A program made the position numbers and the translations under genes. Below the pieces are notes generated by a model, which saw only the letters and a list, made by a program, of their open reading frames with translations, ran no database searches and was not told the DNA's origin. 54,674 bases of DNA from Nitratireductor aquibiodomus NL21 = JCM 21793 (GTDB lineage: Bacteria > Pseudomonadota > Alphaproteobacteria > Rhizobiales > Rhizobiaceae). The number at the start of each line of letters is the position of its first letter. Positions within the stretch are counted from its first letter, which is position 1. Positions 26,746-37,482 of the stretch are shown here, one piece after another. The stretch lies in the NCBI RefSeq assembly GCF_000615975.1, contig NZ_BAMP01000023.1:1-54674 (forward strand). The letters are read 5' to 3'.

Positions 26746-28563
26746 ATGCCCGATACCAAGCCCGTGCAGTCCACCGAACTCAAGCCATGGCACGCGGTCG
26801 CGCCGCTTCTGGTGGATGTGGCCATGGGACGCCGACCGGCCGATCTGGTGGTGCGCAACGGGCGCTGGGTGAATGTCCATTCGGGCGAAGTAATCCCCGC
26901 GACAGATATTGCCATCGTGGCGGGGCGTTTTGCCTATTGCGGGCCGGATGCGAGCCACGCCATCGGTGAGAAGACCAAGGTGGTCGACGCGATGGGGCGC
27001 TATCTGGTTCCAGGGCTATGCGATGCGCACATGCATGTGGAAAGCGGAATGGTGACGGTGACGGAATTTTGCCGCGCCGTGATCCCGCATGGCACGACCT
27101 CGATGTTTATCGATCCGCATGAAATCGCCAATGTTCTGGGCCTCGACGGTGTGCGGCTGATGCATGACGAGGCCATGGCGCAGGCGATCAACGTATTTGT
27201 GCAGATGCCGTCCTGCGTGCCTTCGGCGCCGGGGCTTGAGAATGCGGGAGCCGAACTTACAGCCGAGGATGTGGCGGAAGCCATGGACTGGCCGAACATC
27301 ATTGGCCTCGGCGAGGTGATGAATTTTCCGGGCGTTGCGGCGAATGACGCGACGATGACGGGCGCGATTGCTGCGACTGTGAAGGCTGGCAAGACGGTTG
27401 GCGGGCATTATGCCTCGCCGGATCTTGGTCTGCCGTTCCACGGTTATGTGGCAGGTGGGCCGGAGGACGACCATGAGGGCACGCGTGCCGAGGATGCGAT
27501 TGCGCGTGTAAGGCAAGGCATGAAGGCCATGCTCCGGCTTGGCTCTGCCTGGTACGATGTGGCAAGCCAGATCAAGGCGGTTACGGAGCAGGGGCTCGAT
27601 CCGCGCAATTTCATTCTGTGCACCGACGACAGCCATTCTGGAACGCTGGTCAATGATGGACATATGGACCGCGTGGTGCGGCACGCGATTGCCCAGGGGC
27701 TGAAGCCGGTGACGGCGATCCAGATGGCAACGATCAACGCGGCCGAGCATTTTCGCCTCCAGCGCGAACTGGGCTCCATCGCGCCGGGGCGACGGGCGGA
27801 TTTCCTCATCGTGTCGGACCTCGCCGAACTTGCGATTGACGAGGTGTTCGCGCGGGGTGTGAGGCTGGCGCGGAGCGGCCGGCTCGAAGCGGACATTCCC
27901 GCTTACGATTACCCAGCGAAGGCGAAGAACACGGTGCGGCTCGGCGAGGAGCTTGCGGCAGAGGATTTCGACATTGCAGCACCCGAAGGCGCGAACCATG
28001 TGCGGGCGCGGGTGATCGGTGTGATTGAGAACCAGGCACCGACGCGGGCGCTCGAAGCCGAGCTCGGTGTCGAGGACGGCGTTGTCGCCATGGACCGGCG
28101 CAACGATGTCTGCCAGATCGCGCTGGTGGAACGGCATCGCGGCACGGGGCAGGTGACGAACGGTTTCGTCTCGGGTTTTGGCTATATGCAGGACTGTGCG
28201 ATGGCCTCGTCGGTGGCGCATGATTCACACCACATAATCGTTGTGGGCACCAACAAGGAAGACATGGCGAAAGCTGCCAACCGGCTGGGCGAAGTCGGCG
28301 GTGGCGTGGTGCTTTTCTCAAAGGGGCGCGAACTGGCGCTGGTCGAGATGCCGATTGCAGGGCTGATGTCGGACGAGCGGGCCGAAGTGGTGGCGCAGAA
28401 GGCGGCGAAGCTGACCGGGGCCATGCGCGAGATGGGCTGCACACTCAACAACGCCTATATGCAGCACTCGCTTCTGGCGCTGGTGGTGATCCCCGAGCTT
28501 CGGATATCCGACACGGGCATCATCGACGTGTCGAATTTCCGCAAGGTCGACCTCTTTCTCTAG
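26746..28563 (+). CDS. ade: Adenine deaminase
   Basis: A 605-residue amidohydrolase that converts adenine to hypoxanthine in purine salvage. DAHMHVES at about 93-100 carries the metal-binding HxH, GEVMNFPGVA the following metal-site Glu region, and CTDDSH near 295 the conserved Asp. The C-terminal NNAYMQHSLLAL and DVSNFRKVDLF are highly typical of Ade. ATG 26746 has AGGAGG ahead of it; the longer frame from 26698 is not supported. Start-proximal ELKPWHAVAPLLVDVAMGRRPADLVV fits relatives from Rhizobiales. Confidence 0.93.
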   Translation: MPDTKPVQSTELKPWHAVAPLLVDVAMGRRPADLVVRNGRWVNVHSGEVIPATDIAIVAGRFAYCGPDASHAIGEKTKVVDAMGRYLVPGLCDAHMHVESGMVTVTEFCRAVIPHGTTSMFIDPHEIANVLGLDGVRLMHDEAMAQAINVFVQMPSCVPSAPGLENAGAELTAEDVAEAMDWPNIIGLGEVMNFPGVAANDATMTGAIAATVKAGKTVGGHYASPDLGLPFHGYVAGGPEDDHEGTRAEDAIARVRQGMKAMLRLGSAWYDVASQIKAVTEQGLDPRNFILCTDDSHSGTLVNDGHMDRVVRHAIAQGLKPVTAIQMATINAAEHFRLQRELGSIAPGRRADFLIVSDLAELAIDEVFARGVRLARSGRLEADIPAYDYPAKAKNTVRLGEELAAEDFDIAAPEGANHVRARVIGVIENQAPTRALEAELGVEDGVVAMDRRNDVCQIALVERHRGTGQVTNGFVSGFGYMQDCAMASSVAHDSHHIIVVGTNKEDMAKAANRLGEVGGGVVLFSKGRELALVEMPIAGLMSDERAEVVAQKAAKLTGAMREMGCTLNNAYMQHSLLALVVIPELRISDTGIIDVSNFRKVDLFL

Positions 28564-28625
28564 ATGTGAGCTTTCAGGAAGTTGTTCACCGGACGCACAG
28601 AGGCCACTCTAAATTATTGATGGAG

Positions 28626-28669
28626 CATCGGAATAGCCCGAAAGCCGGATATCGCTTTTCGGTCCGATG
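28626..28669. repeat. Dispersed palindromic repeat, family A, copy 1
   Basis: This element begins CATCGGAATAGCCCGAAA and ends CTTTTCGGTCCGATG; its ends are inverted (CATCGG/CCGATG). A related copy is at 52987-53030. It resembles short hairpin repeats scattered through Rhizobiales intergenic DNA. It lies 63 bases past the ade stop and before a convergent gene, where it may act as a terminator. Confidence 0.6.
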
Positions 28670-28694
28670 TATCCGGTGCCCCAGGTGAAGGAAA

Positions 28695-29876
28695 TCAGCG
28701 CCGCCGTCCCTGGCCGGTGGCGAGTTCGATCACACTGAGCGGTGTGGTGATGACGATGTCGGCCGCCGAGCCGAATGTCTGCCCGAGCCCGCGGACCAGG
28801 TTTTCGACCTGACCGACAACAACATCCTCATTGCCTTCGTTCAACTCGCCTTCGCTTGAAAGACGCTCGCCGAGGAGGCGCACGAGAACGGGGTTTTCGG
28901 CAAACTTCGTGTGGTTCAGCCAGTCGCCCGAAGAGACCTTTGTCACGTCGATGACTGTTACACCGAGGCCCGTGAGATCTTCTGCATTGCGATAGTCGCC
29001 GAGCCGGGGCTGATTGCCTGCGATAAAGCCGGACAGTGTCAGCGCCCGGTCGTTCTGCGACGTGAGGACGGCAAAGGGGCGCTCCGGCACGCCATAGCGC
29101 CGCATCTGTCCCTTGAAGACGTCTATGTCGATATCGGGCGAGGCGAGAACGACGTCGGCCAGCCTTCCGCCGAGATCGCGGTCGCCGGAAATGGCGAGCT
29201 GGCGCAGCGCCTCCATGGTGACCCAACTGCCCATGGAGTGCGCCACCACATCGATGCGCCGGGCTCCCGCGCGGGCGAGTGTGCGCAGCGTTCCTTCCAG
29301 CGCATCGCGGGCCGATGTGGCGCTGTTGCTGTCGTAGACATAATCGATCGTGCGGCCGGCTGACGGCCAGGAAAACAGGATCGGCGTACCCGTATACTCT
29401 GAATCGTGAAAGATCTGCGCGGCGCGATAGACGGCTTCGTCGAAGCCGGTGTTGTAGCCGTGGATGAACACAAGCGCGCGTCCGCTATGCGCGGCGATAT
29501 CGTTCCTGAGCGCAGTCTCGAAATCGTTTTCCCCGGCGAAGAGAATGGCGCGGCGGGCGGCGAAATAACGGGCCGGATCGGCAACCCTGGGATTGGGAGC
29601 AAGCTCCATCTTGCCGGTTTCGTGCACGGCGGGAACGGTGATCTCCACCTTTGCGAATGCCGGATCGGGCGCACGTCCACCAGCAAAGAGTTCACCCGGC
29701 TTCTCCGCCTGCATCCGGTTGGTGGCAATGAAAATGCCGTGAGTTCCCGCAATCTGGTCCGCGCGTGCAGGCGCAATCGTTTCAGCGATCAGACGCGAGG
29801 GATGCGGATTTGCGCAGCCGGCAATCAGCGCAACAAGGAGAAGGACGAACAGATGCTGAAACTTGTGGAACGGCAT
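28695..29876 (-). CDS. Alpha/beta-hydrolase lipoprotein (DUF900 family)
   Basis: A 393-residue predicted lipoprotein: signal sequence with lipobox LIAGC (Cys 21), then FIHGYNTGFDEAVYRAAQI (oxyanion-region HG) and VVAHSMGSW, the nucleophile elbow GxSxG variant AHSMG with serine. DIDIDVFKGQM and the late His in NHTKF are candidates for the acid and base. DUF900 proteins are esterase-like and of unknown substrate. ATG 29876 gives the shortest signal peptide; the frame from 29903 adds an unneeded nine residues. TrkH lies upstream on the same strand with 86 bases between. Confidence 0.8.
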   Translation of the reverse strand: MPFHKFQHLFVLLLVALIAGCANPHPSRLIAETIAPARADQIAGTHGIFIATNRMQAEKPGELFAGGRAPDPAFAKVEITVPAVHETGKMELAPNPRVADPARYFAARRAILFAGENDFETALRNDIAAHSGRALVFIHGYNTGFDEAVYRAAQIFHDSEYTGTPILFSWPSAGRTIDYVYDSNSATSARDALEGTLRTLARAGARRIDVVAHSMGSWVTMEALRQLAISGDRDLGGRLADVVLASPDIDIDVFKGQMRRYGVPERPFAVLTSQNDRALTLSGFIAGNQPRLGDYRNAEDLTGLGVTVIDVTKVSSGDWLNHTKFAENPVLVRLLGERLSSEGELNEGNEDVVVGQVENLVRGLGQTFGSAADIVITTPLSVIELATGQGRRR

Positions 29877-29962
29877 TCTACAACGACCCTGTTCGTGGCT
29901 CACGGACCGCCAGCGTGTGGCCCGGCATTTGTTTTAAGAGGAAAGAGCTTGCGGATGGAAGG

Positions 29963-31420
29963 CTATCTTTCCCAGAAAACCGGCGTGAAGATGACGAGAA
30001 CCGCCAAAATTTCCAGCCGCCCCATCAGCATCGCGAAGGCGATGATCCATTTGGCAAGATCCGGAACCGGCGCAAAGCTGCCGGCGGGACCAACGACCTG
30101 ACCAAGACCGGGGCCGACATTGGTCAGCCCGGTCAGCGCGGCGGAAATGGCGGTCACGAAATCGAGCCCGGTGGCGGCAAGCAGCAGGATGATGACCGCC
30201 CAGATAACCAGAAATGCCGACATGAACAGAACGACGGCGCGTTGCAGGTCGTCATCCACCGGCCGGTCGCCATAGCGGACCGTGACGATCGTGTTGGGGT
30301 AGACAAACCGGCGCAGGCCGTTTGCCAGAAGCTTGAACAGGATCAGGAAGCGATACGCCTTGATGCCGCCGGTGGTGGAACCCGAACAGCCGCCGAGAAA
30401 CATGGCAACGAACGCGGCGGCGACGCCGAAGGCGCCCCATTGCGAATAGTCGTCGCTGGCATAGCCGGTTGTGGTGATGATCGACACGAAATTGAACGCC
30501 GAATGGGTAAGGGCGTCAAAAAATGTGTGGTCGTGGACGATGCGCAGATAGACGGCGACGGCAAGGACGAACACGACCACGTAACCGGCGAAAACACGGA
30601 TTTGCGGGTCACGTAGGGCATCGAGCCGCCCGCGGATCGCAAACAGGATCAGGATGGAGAACGGCAGCGCGGAGATGAACATGAAGAGCGTACTGATCCA
30701 GAGCACCGCCGGATTGTCGGCATAATAGCCCATGGAGGCGTCGTGGGTGGAAAAGCCCGCCGTTGCGATGGTTGTCAGAGCGTGGTTGACCGCATCGAAG
30801 GCGCGCATGCCGGCTGCAGCATAAGCGATGGCACAGGCGAGCGTGAGCAGGGAATAGATGCTGATGAGACCCAGACCAAAGGTCGAGAAGCGGTCGAAGG
30901 GGCGATCTTCGATGTCCGAGGATTCGATCCGGAAATAGGAAACGCCGCCGACATTCAGGAACGGCAGGACGAAGAGGCCCAGTGCGATCACGCCGAGGCC
31001 GCCGATCCATTGCAGGATGGAGCGCCAGACGAGCAGGCCCGGCGGCATGCTGTCGAGGCCGACGATCACCGTTGCACCTGTCGCCGTGACGCCCGAGACG
31101 GATTCGAAAAATGCATCGGCGACGCTGAACTCCACCGAAGAGGCAAGCATCGGGACGGCGCCGGCGATGCAGGCCGTCATCCACAACAGATTGACGACAA
31201 GGAAGCCGAAGCGGGAGGAGATGACGGGCGCGCGCCCCTGGGTGGCAAGTGATACGCCGATGGCGAGCCCGCCGGTGAAGAGTGCGGAAAAGGCGAAAAC
31301 CTGCCAGTCGTCATTGCCGTAATATAGATCCACGGCTGCCGGGATGAGCATGGCGGCCGAGAGATAGATGGCAAAGACCGCCGCAATGTGCAGTGCGGCG
31401 CGTACAGCGAGATATTGCAA
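29963..31420 (-). CDS. trkH: Trk potassium uptake system, TrkH-type channel subunit
   Basis: A potassium translocating membrane protein with the four filter-like P-loops SGVTATGAT, TTIATAGFSTHD, IITTTGYASDD and TGLTNVGPGLG, each supplying the glycine that lines the pore. No ATG gives a sensible length. A TTG at 31420 (MQYLAVRAAL) gives 485 residues, the normal size of TrkH, and has GAGG nine bases before; the ATG at 31555 adds a 45-residue low-complexity head. A TrkA regulator is not in the window. It is divergent from ilvA, with 133 bases between starts. Confidence 0.87.
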   Translation of the reverse strand: MQYLAVRAALHIAAVFAIYLSAAMLIPAAVDLYYGNDDWQVFAFSALFTGGLAIGVSLATQGRAPVISSRFGFLVVNLLWMTACIAGAVPMLASSVEFSVADAFFESVSGVTATGATVIVGLDSMPPGLLVWRSILQWIGGLGVIALGLFVLPFLNVGGVSYFRIESSDIEDRPFDRFSTFGLGLISIYSLLTLACAIAYAAAGMRAFDAVNHALTTIATAGFSTHDASMGYYADNPAVLWISTLFMFISALPFSILILFAIRGRLDALRDPQIRVFAGYVVVFVLAVAVYLRIVHDHTFFDALTHSAFNFVSIITTTGYASDDYSQWGAFGVAAAFVAMFLGGCSGSTTGGIKAYRFLILFKLLANGLRRFVYPNTIVTVRYGDRPVDDDLQRAVVLFMSAFLVIWAVIILLLAATGLDFVTAISAALTGLTNVGPGLGQVVGPAGSFAPVPDLAKWIIAFAMLMGRLEILAVLVIFTPVFWER

Positions 31421-31553
31421 GGACTGAACCTCAGGCTGCTCAGAAAAGCGTCTGTTGTTCGGGAAGCGATCCCCCTCCCTGGCGCGAGAGTGGCGTCCCG
31501 CGCCCCGATATGCAATAGCCCGTAGGACACAAGGACTGGATAGGCAAGAGAGC

Positions 31554-32839
31554 ATGAGTGCAGCATCGGGTGATAGCGAATTCGTGGACGCGGTGGCAGA
31601 GGCGGCTGGCGCGCTGCGGTCGCTGTTTGCCGAAACGCCTCTTCAGGAGAACGACTATCTCTCCAAGAAGACCGGGGCGCGGGTCTTCCTGAAACGCGAG
31701 GACCTGACGCCGGTCCGATCCTACAAGATTCGCGGCGCATTCAATTTCTTCCGCAAGGCGATGGCGCAGGGCGGGACAGGGCGTACATTCGTCTGCGCCT
31801 CAGCGGCAATCATGCTCAGGGATTTGCCTATGTCTGCCGTCATTTTGGCTGCAGGGGTGTCGTTTTCATGCCGGTGACGACGCCGCAGCAGAAAATCGAC
31901 AAAACGCGTATTTTTGGCGGAGATTTCGTTGAGATCCGGCTGATCGGCGACTTCTTCGACGATTGCTACAGGGCCGCGCTGGCGTTTGCCGAGGAGAGCG
32001 GTGGCGCCATGGTGCCGCCCTTCGACCACTCCGACATCATCGAGGGGCAGGCAACGGTGGCGCGCGAGATTGCCGAGCAGATCCAGGCGTTCGACGGTGC
32101 GCGCATGGACGATAGCCTGGTGATCCTGCCGGTGGGCGGCGGCGGTCTTGCTTCCGGTGTGACGCGCTATCTCACGGCCAGTGGGGAAGCGGGCTCCTTT
32201 GCCTTTGCCGAGCCGGAAGGGGCGGCGAGCCTGCAGCAGGCGCTGGTGCAGGACCGACAGGTGCGGCTCGACAGGGTGGACAATTTCGTCGACGGGGCGG
32301 CGGTGGCCGAGATCGGCGCGGCGCCGTTTTCGCATCTCAAGACGTTTGACGCCGATGCCGTGCATCTCGTGCCGGAAAACCGGCTGTGCGCGACGATGAT
32401 CGAAATGCTGAACATTGAGGGCGTGGTGCTGGAGCCAGCGGGAGCACTGGCCATCGACACGCTGAAGGATTTTGCGCCGAAGGAGCTTGAGGGGCGCACG
32501 GTGATTGCCGTTGTGTCGGGGGGGAATTTCGACTTCGAGCGTCTGCCGGACGTGAAGGAACGGGCGCTGCGTTTCGAAGGGTTGAAGAAGTACTTCATCT
32601 TCCGCTTCCCGCAGCGCCCCGGCGCCCTGCGCGATTTCCTCGACCTTCTGGGACCGGAAGACGACATCACGCGGTTCGAGTATCTCAAGAAGTCGGCGCG
32701 GAATTTCGGCTCGGTTCTGATTGGCATCGAGACCAGGAACCGTGCCAATTTCGATGTTCTGACAGGGCGGTTTGACGCGGCCGGCTGGGCCTATCAGGAC
32801 ATAACAGACAACGATACGATTGCGGGACTGATCATCTGA
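31554..32839 (+). CDS. ilvA: Threonine ammonia-lyase (threonine dehydratase), one frameshift
   Basis: IlvA deaminates threonine to 2-oxobutyrate, the first step toward isoleucine. The corrected product is 428 residues. The PLP lysine is in SYKIRGAFN (Lys 58), GGGGLASGV is the phosphate loop, and a C-terminal ACT-like domain runs from about 345 (KKYFIFRFPQRPGALRDF). The frame is broken near 31805: one G missing in the conserved SAGNHAQG, so it reads as 140 residues and a second frame from 31868 (MPVTTPQQK). A DUF1697 gene follows nine bases after the stop, likely in one operon. Divergent from trkH. Confidence 0.92.
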
Positions 32840-32848
32840 GGGGCGAAA

Positions 32849-33385
32849 GTGTCCAAAACGCGGTTCATTGTGCTCTTTCGTGGGGTGGGTGGTGCAACAC
32901 AGCTGCCCGTGAAGGAGTTGCGAGAGGTTTTGGGTGAGGGTGGCTTCTCCGGGGTAGCGACCTACATCAACAGCGGCAACGCCGTGCTGACGGCGACCTC
33001 CGGTGAAGAGGATGTGCGTAGGCGCGTTTCCGACCTCGCGAATACGCGCATGGGCTTCCAGAAGGCGATCATGGTGCGCAGCCTCGACGAATGGGAGGCG
33101 ATGATCGCCGGCAACCCGTTTCCGCAAGCCGAGAATGCACCGACCTGTGTGCATGTTTATGCGATGGAACGCGAACCTGAACTCGAAAGAGTGCAAGCGC
33201 TCAAGGCACTGGCGACTGGCACGGAAGAGTTTCGTATCAACGGGCGCACGCTCTATCTCTATACACCCGATGGCATGGGGCAGTCGCGCTTCGCGCCCAG
33301 GATGGAGCGAACCCTGAAACTGGAGATGACCGGCCGCAACTGGCGCAGCATGCTGGCGCTCAGAAGGCTTGCCCGTGATGGGTGA
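32849..33385 (+). CDS. DUF1697 family protein
   Basis: A 178-residue protein of the conserved DUF1697 family. Characteristic parts are FIVLFRGVGG, LPVKELREVL, GFSGVATYINSGNAVLT, VMVRSLDEWEAMIAGNPF-like segments and a C-terminal MTGRNWRSMLAL; no catalytic residues are known. The start is GTG at 32849, with GAGGGG upstream, and it follows ilvA by nine bases. The gene may be co-transcribed with it. Function unknown. Confidence 0.8.
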   Translation: MSKTRFIVLFRGVGGATQLPVKELREVLGEGGFSGVATYINSGNAVLTATSGEEDVRRRVSDLANTRMGFQKAIMVRSLDEWEAMIAGNPFPQAENAPTCVHVYAMEREPELERVQALKALATGTEEFRINGRTLYLYTPDGMGQSRFAPRMERTLKLEMTGRNWRSMLALRRLARDG

Positions 33386-33628
33386 GCGGTTGCGTCGCAC
33401 AAATTAGCGATTGCACTTTGCCGGCAGATAGCCATATGACGCCGAGACGCATGGGTCGGCAATGCCGGCTTTCTAAAGGGACTGGTTGCGTCTGAAGCCA
33501 TCGCCTGCGGGCGAGAGCTTAAGCCGGCATCGCCGGCGCGACAGCGCAGCCGCACGGGGCACCCCCGTCGTCTTGTCGTTCATCCAAACATTTATTCGGC
33601 AGGTTGCGCCCTGCCACATATCATTTGC

Positions 33629-33644
33629 GGCGCCTGCGGGCGCC
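33629..33644 (+). promoter_or_regulatory. GC-rich hairpin in the helicase leader
   Basis: A 6-bp GGCGCC/GGCGCC stem with a TGCG tetraloop lies 20 bases before the TTG start of the DEAD-box gene. Another perfect hairpin, GCCGGC-ATC-GCCGGC, lies near 33523. Long structured leaders are common on cold-inducible helicase genes; regulation here is inferred. Confidence 0.4.
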
Positions 33645-33664
33645 GGCATGGGAAAGATTGTAAA

Positions 33665-35026
<1,362 letters not shown>

Positions 35027-35055
35027 GCTTCATTTCCCGGCTTTCGACATGAGCT

Positions 35056-35075
35056 GATCGGCCGATAGGCCGGTC
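35056..35075 (+). terminator. Possible stem-loop terminator after the helicase gene
   Basis: GATCGGCC pairs with GGCCGGTC around a GATA loop, eight pairs including one G-T wobble, 30 bases past the helicase stop. No T tract follows, so this may be only a stem-loop. Confidence 0.35.
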
Positions 35076-35158
35076 TGGCCCAATTGTCGCCGGTCGTCCG
35101 TTCCGTTAGGCCAGAACTGTCTGGCGTTGTTGCCAGAGCGGGAGGACATGGCGAAACG

Positions 35159-36373
35159 ATGATCGGTCTTGCGGCACTGGCGATCGGATATGTCCTGTCG
35201 CAATTCTACCGGTCGTTTCTGGCTGTTCTGACACCGGCTTTGACAACCGAGCTGGGCGCCACGAAGGCGGAGCTCTCCATGGCTTCGGGGGCGTGGTTCG
35301 TTGTGTTCGCCCTGATGCAGTTCGTCGTCGGCGTTTCACTCGACCGCTATGGCCCGCGCCGCACGGCAGCGTTTCTGCTGACGGTTTGCGGTGGGGGCGG
35401 AGCGCTGATGTTCGCTTTTGCGTCAACGCCGGAAACGATCATTCTCGCCATGGCGCTCAACGGCGCCGGCTGTTCCGCCGTATTGATGGCTTCTGTTTTC
35501 ATCTTCGCAAAGTCCTTTTCGGCGGGGCGGCTCACCATCCTGATCTCCTGGCTGATCGCCTTTGGCACGCTTGGCAATGTGGTGGGCTCTGCGCCCATGG
35601 CGGCGGCGGCGGAAGCATTTGGCTGGCGGAGTGTCATGGGGGGGCTGGCGTTCTTCACGATCTTGACCGGCATCGCCATCCAGTTTCTCGTGCGCGACCC
35701 CGAACCGGCAGGCGAGAGCGAGCGGGACAAGGGGCTCGGGTTCAATGGCTACCGTGAACTTCTGAGCCTTCGCGTGCTCTGGCCTATCCTGCCTCTGACT
35801 GCGCTGAACTATGCACCGGCTGCGGGGATTCGCGGCCTTTGGGCAGGCCCCTATCTTGCCGATGTCTACGGTGCGGACGCGCTGATGATCGGACAGGCGA
35901 CGCTGTTCATGGCTCTTGCGATGTCTGCGGGCAGTTTTGTCTATGGACCGCTGGATGTTTTTTTCCGGACACGCAAATGGGTGGCGGTCGGCGGCAATCT
36001 CATCGGTCTCTTCGCCATATTGATTCTGGCGGTTGTGCCCGTTTCTTCCATTGTCACGACCACGGCCGTGCTCGTCGTCATCGGTCTGTGCGGCGCGAGT
36101 TATGGCCTGCTGATGGCGCATGGCCGGGCCTTTGTGCCGGCCCATCTGACGGGGCGCGGTGTGACCCTCCTGAACTTCTTTTCCGTGGGAGGCGCTGGCG
36201 TGATGCAGTTTCTGACGGGCGGTGTCGTGTCGGCATCCACCGTGCCGGGTGATCCGGTGGCCGCATATCAGACCCTGTTCATTTTCTATGCCTTCCTGAT
36301 CGCTCTTTCGCTGGCCATCTACCTGGTCTGCAAAGACGCACCGCCTGAGATGGAGCGCGCGCACGGCAGTTAG
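35159..36373 (+). CDS. MFS transporter
   Basis: A 404-residue major-facilitator protein with about 12 membrane segments. VVGVSLDRYGPRR near 65 is the loop 2-3 signature (G-x3-D-R-x-G-R-R), and FWRSV-like features recur. The substrate is unknown. Start choice is uncertain: GGAGG lies before ATG 35148, but that frame ends after four codons (MAKR) and the TGA overlaps ATG 35159. A missing base near 35158 would join MAKR to MIGLAAL and give 408 residues. Alternatively the mini-ORF restarts at 35159. A repeat supplies the stop codon (TAG at 36371). Confidence 0.82.
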   Translation: MIGLAALAIGYVLSQFYRSFLAVLTPALTTELGATKAELSMASGAWFVVFALMQFVVGVSLDRYGPRRTAAFLLTVCGGGGALMFAFASTPETIILAMALNGAGCSAVLMASVFIFAKSFSAGRLTILISWLIAFGTLGNVVGSAPMAAAAEAFGWRSVMGGLAFFTILTGIAIQFLVRDPEPAGESERDKGLGFNGYRELLSLRVLWPILPLTALNYAPAAGIRGLWAGPYLADVYGADALMIGQATLFMALAMSAGSFVYGPLDVFFRTRKWVAVGGNLIGLFAILILAVVPVSSIVTTTAVLVVIGLCGASYGLLMAHGRAFVPAHLTGRGVTLLNFFSVGGAGVMQFLTGGVVSASTVPGDPVAAYQTLFIFYAFLIALSLAIYLVCKDAPPEMERAHGS

Positions 36374-36442
36374 AGCGTTTCACCGTCCTACGGAAACGCC
36401 GCTCCACGCTATCTGTCTGTATTTCCGCATAAATGCTCCAGG
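36368..36442. repeat. Dispersed palindromic repeat, family B, copy 1
   Basis: It starts AGTTAGAGCG, contains the inverted arms GCGTTTC/GAAACGC, then CTGTCTGTATTTCCGCAT and ends ATGCTCCAGG. The MFS stop codon TAG lies inside it. A second copy at 39250-39358 shares these blocks. One base separates its end from the stop codon of the opposing SDR gene. Confidence 0.72.
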
Positions 36443-36443
36443 G

Positions 36444-37280
36444 TCAGGATCTGGCCCGGGCGCTTTTCCCTGTTTTCCTGCGTGGCCCGAGGGTGCGCCT
36501 GTTCCAGCCTGTCAGGCGATACATAATGTGAAATATGCAGGACGCCGGAAAGAGGCGCAGGAATTTCAGCGGCCAGACAAGGCGTTTTGGGAAAGCGATT
36601 TCGAAACCGCTTTTGTGGAGACCTCTGTCAATGCGGCGGGCCGCTTCCGATGCGGTGAGAAGCGCGGGCATCGAAAAATCTGTCTTGTCGGTGAGCGGTG
36701 TGGCGACAAATCCCGGATTGATGATCTGGGTGCGGATGTTGAGTTTTTCGAAATCGTAGCGCAGCCCCTCGACAAGATTGTTCAAGGCAGCCTTTGTCGA
36801 CCCGTAGGCAGCGGCTGACGGCATGCCGAAAAACGACGTGACCGACCCCATCACGGCGATCTGCCCGAAACCGCGCTCACGCATGCGATCGGAGACCGGC
36901 ACAAGTCCGTTCAGCGTCCCGAACACGTTGATCTGATAGCTGCGGACGAAGTTGGTTGTTTCCAGCCGGTCACCGCGCACCGGCAGATAGGTTCCGGCGT
37001 TGAACACGGCGAGAGCTATGGGACCGAGGTTCTTTTCGATCTGGGAAACGGTGCGTTCCATCGCAGCTTCGTTCATCACGTCGCAGGGAAAGACGAAAAT
37101 CCGACCGTCGAGATGCTCTGCCTCCCGCGTTATGGAGGAGAGGCCGTCTTCTGCACGTGCGGTGGCTGCAACCGTGTAGCCCTTGCGGGCGAGGCGGATG
37201 GCGAGCGCACGCCCGATCCCGGTGCTGGCACCGGTGATCCATGCTACGCCATCCTGTGGACTGGCCCGGTAAAGCGCCAT
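36444..37280 (-). CDS. SDR-family NAD(P)-dependent oxidoreductase
   Basis: A 278-residue SDR with TGASTGIG (16-23), VFNAGTY in place of NNAG, MGSVTSFFG with the catalytic serine and YGSTK (Tyr and Lys near 160-164). The long C-terminus (KRLVWPLKFLRLFPASCIFHIMYRLTG) is hydrophobic and basic and fits SDRs of lipid or steroid type that sit near membranes. The ATG at 37280 follows AGGG. It is divergent from cysK across 202 bases and ends one base from a family B repeat. Confidence 0.85.
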   Translation of the reverse strand: MALYRASPQDGVAWITGASTGIGRALAIRLARKGYTVAATARAEDGLSSITREAEHLDGRIFVFPCDVMNEAAMERTVSQIEKNLGPIALAVFNAGTYLPVRGDRLETTNFVRSYQINVFGTLNGLVPVSDRMRERGFGQIAVMGSVTSFFGMPSAAAYGSTKAALNNLVEGLRYDFEKLNIRTQIINPGFVATPLTDKTDFSMPALLTASEAARRIDRGLHKSGFEIAFPKRLVWPLKFLRLFPASCIFHIMYRLTGWNRRTLGPRRKTGKSARARS

Positions 37281-37482
37281 TCCAATCCCTCTCCAGTTCT
37301 GGGGCAGGTTTATCGGGCGGTCGGCGCGAAGAAAAGCACCTTGTGGACAGTACACACCGAAAAGGTTCGCTTTGCCATGCAATACGCGACAGCTTTGCGC
37401 GCTTTTGGCCCGTTGTGAAAAATCCCTCCTTGCAACCCTCGGGCGGGCTTTCTAACCTCCGCAAAAATCGAAAGAGGACGCC

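Noticed and set aside
27016-28221. 401-codon minus-strand ORF opposite ade
   Set aside because: Shadow frame with no domain and no ribosome site.
31721-33400. 559-codon minus-strand ORF opposite ilvA and DUF1697
   Set aside because: It mirrors the codon bias of the real genes on the other strand and has no domain; such shadows are common in GC-rich DNA.
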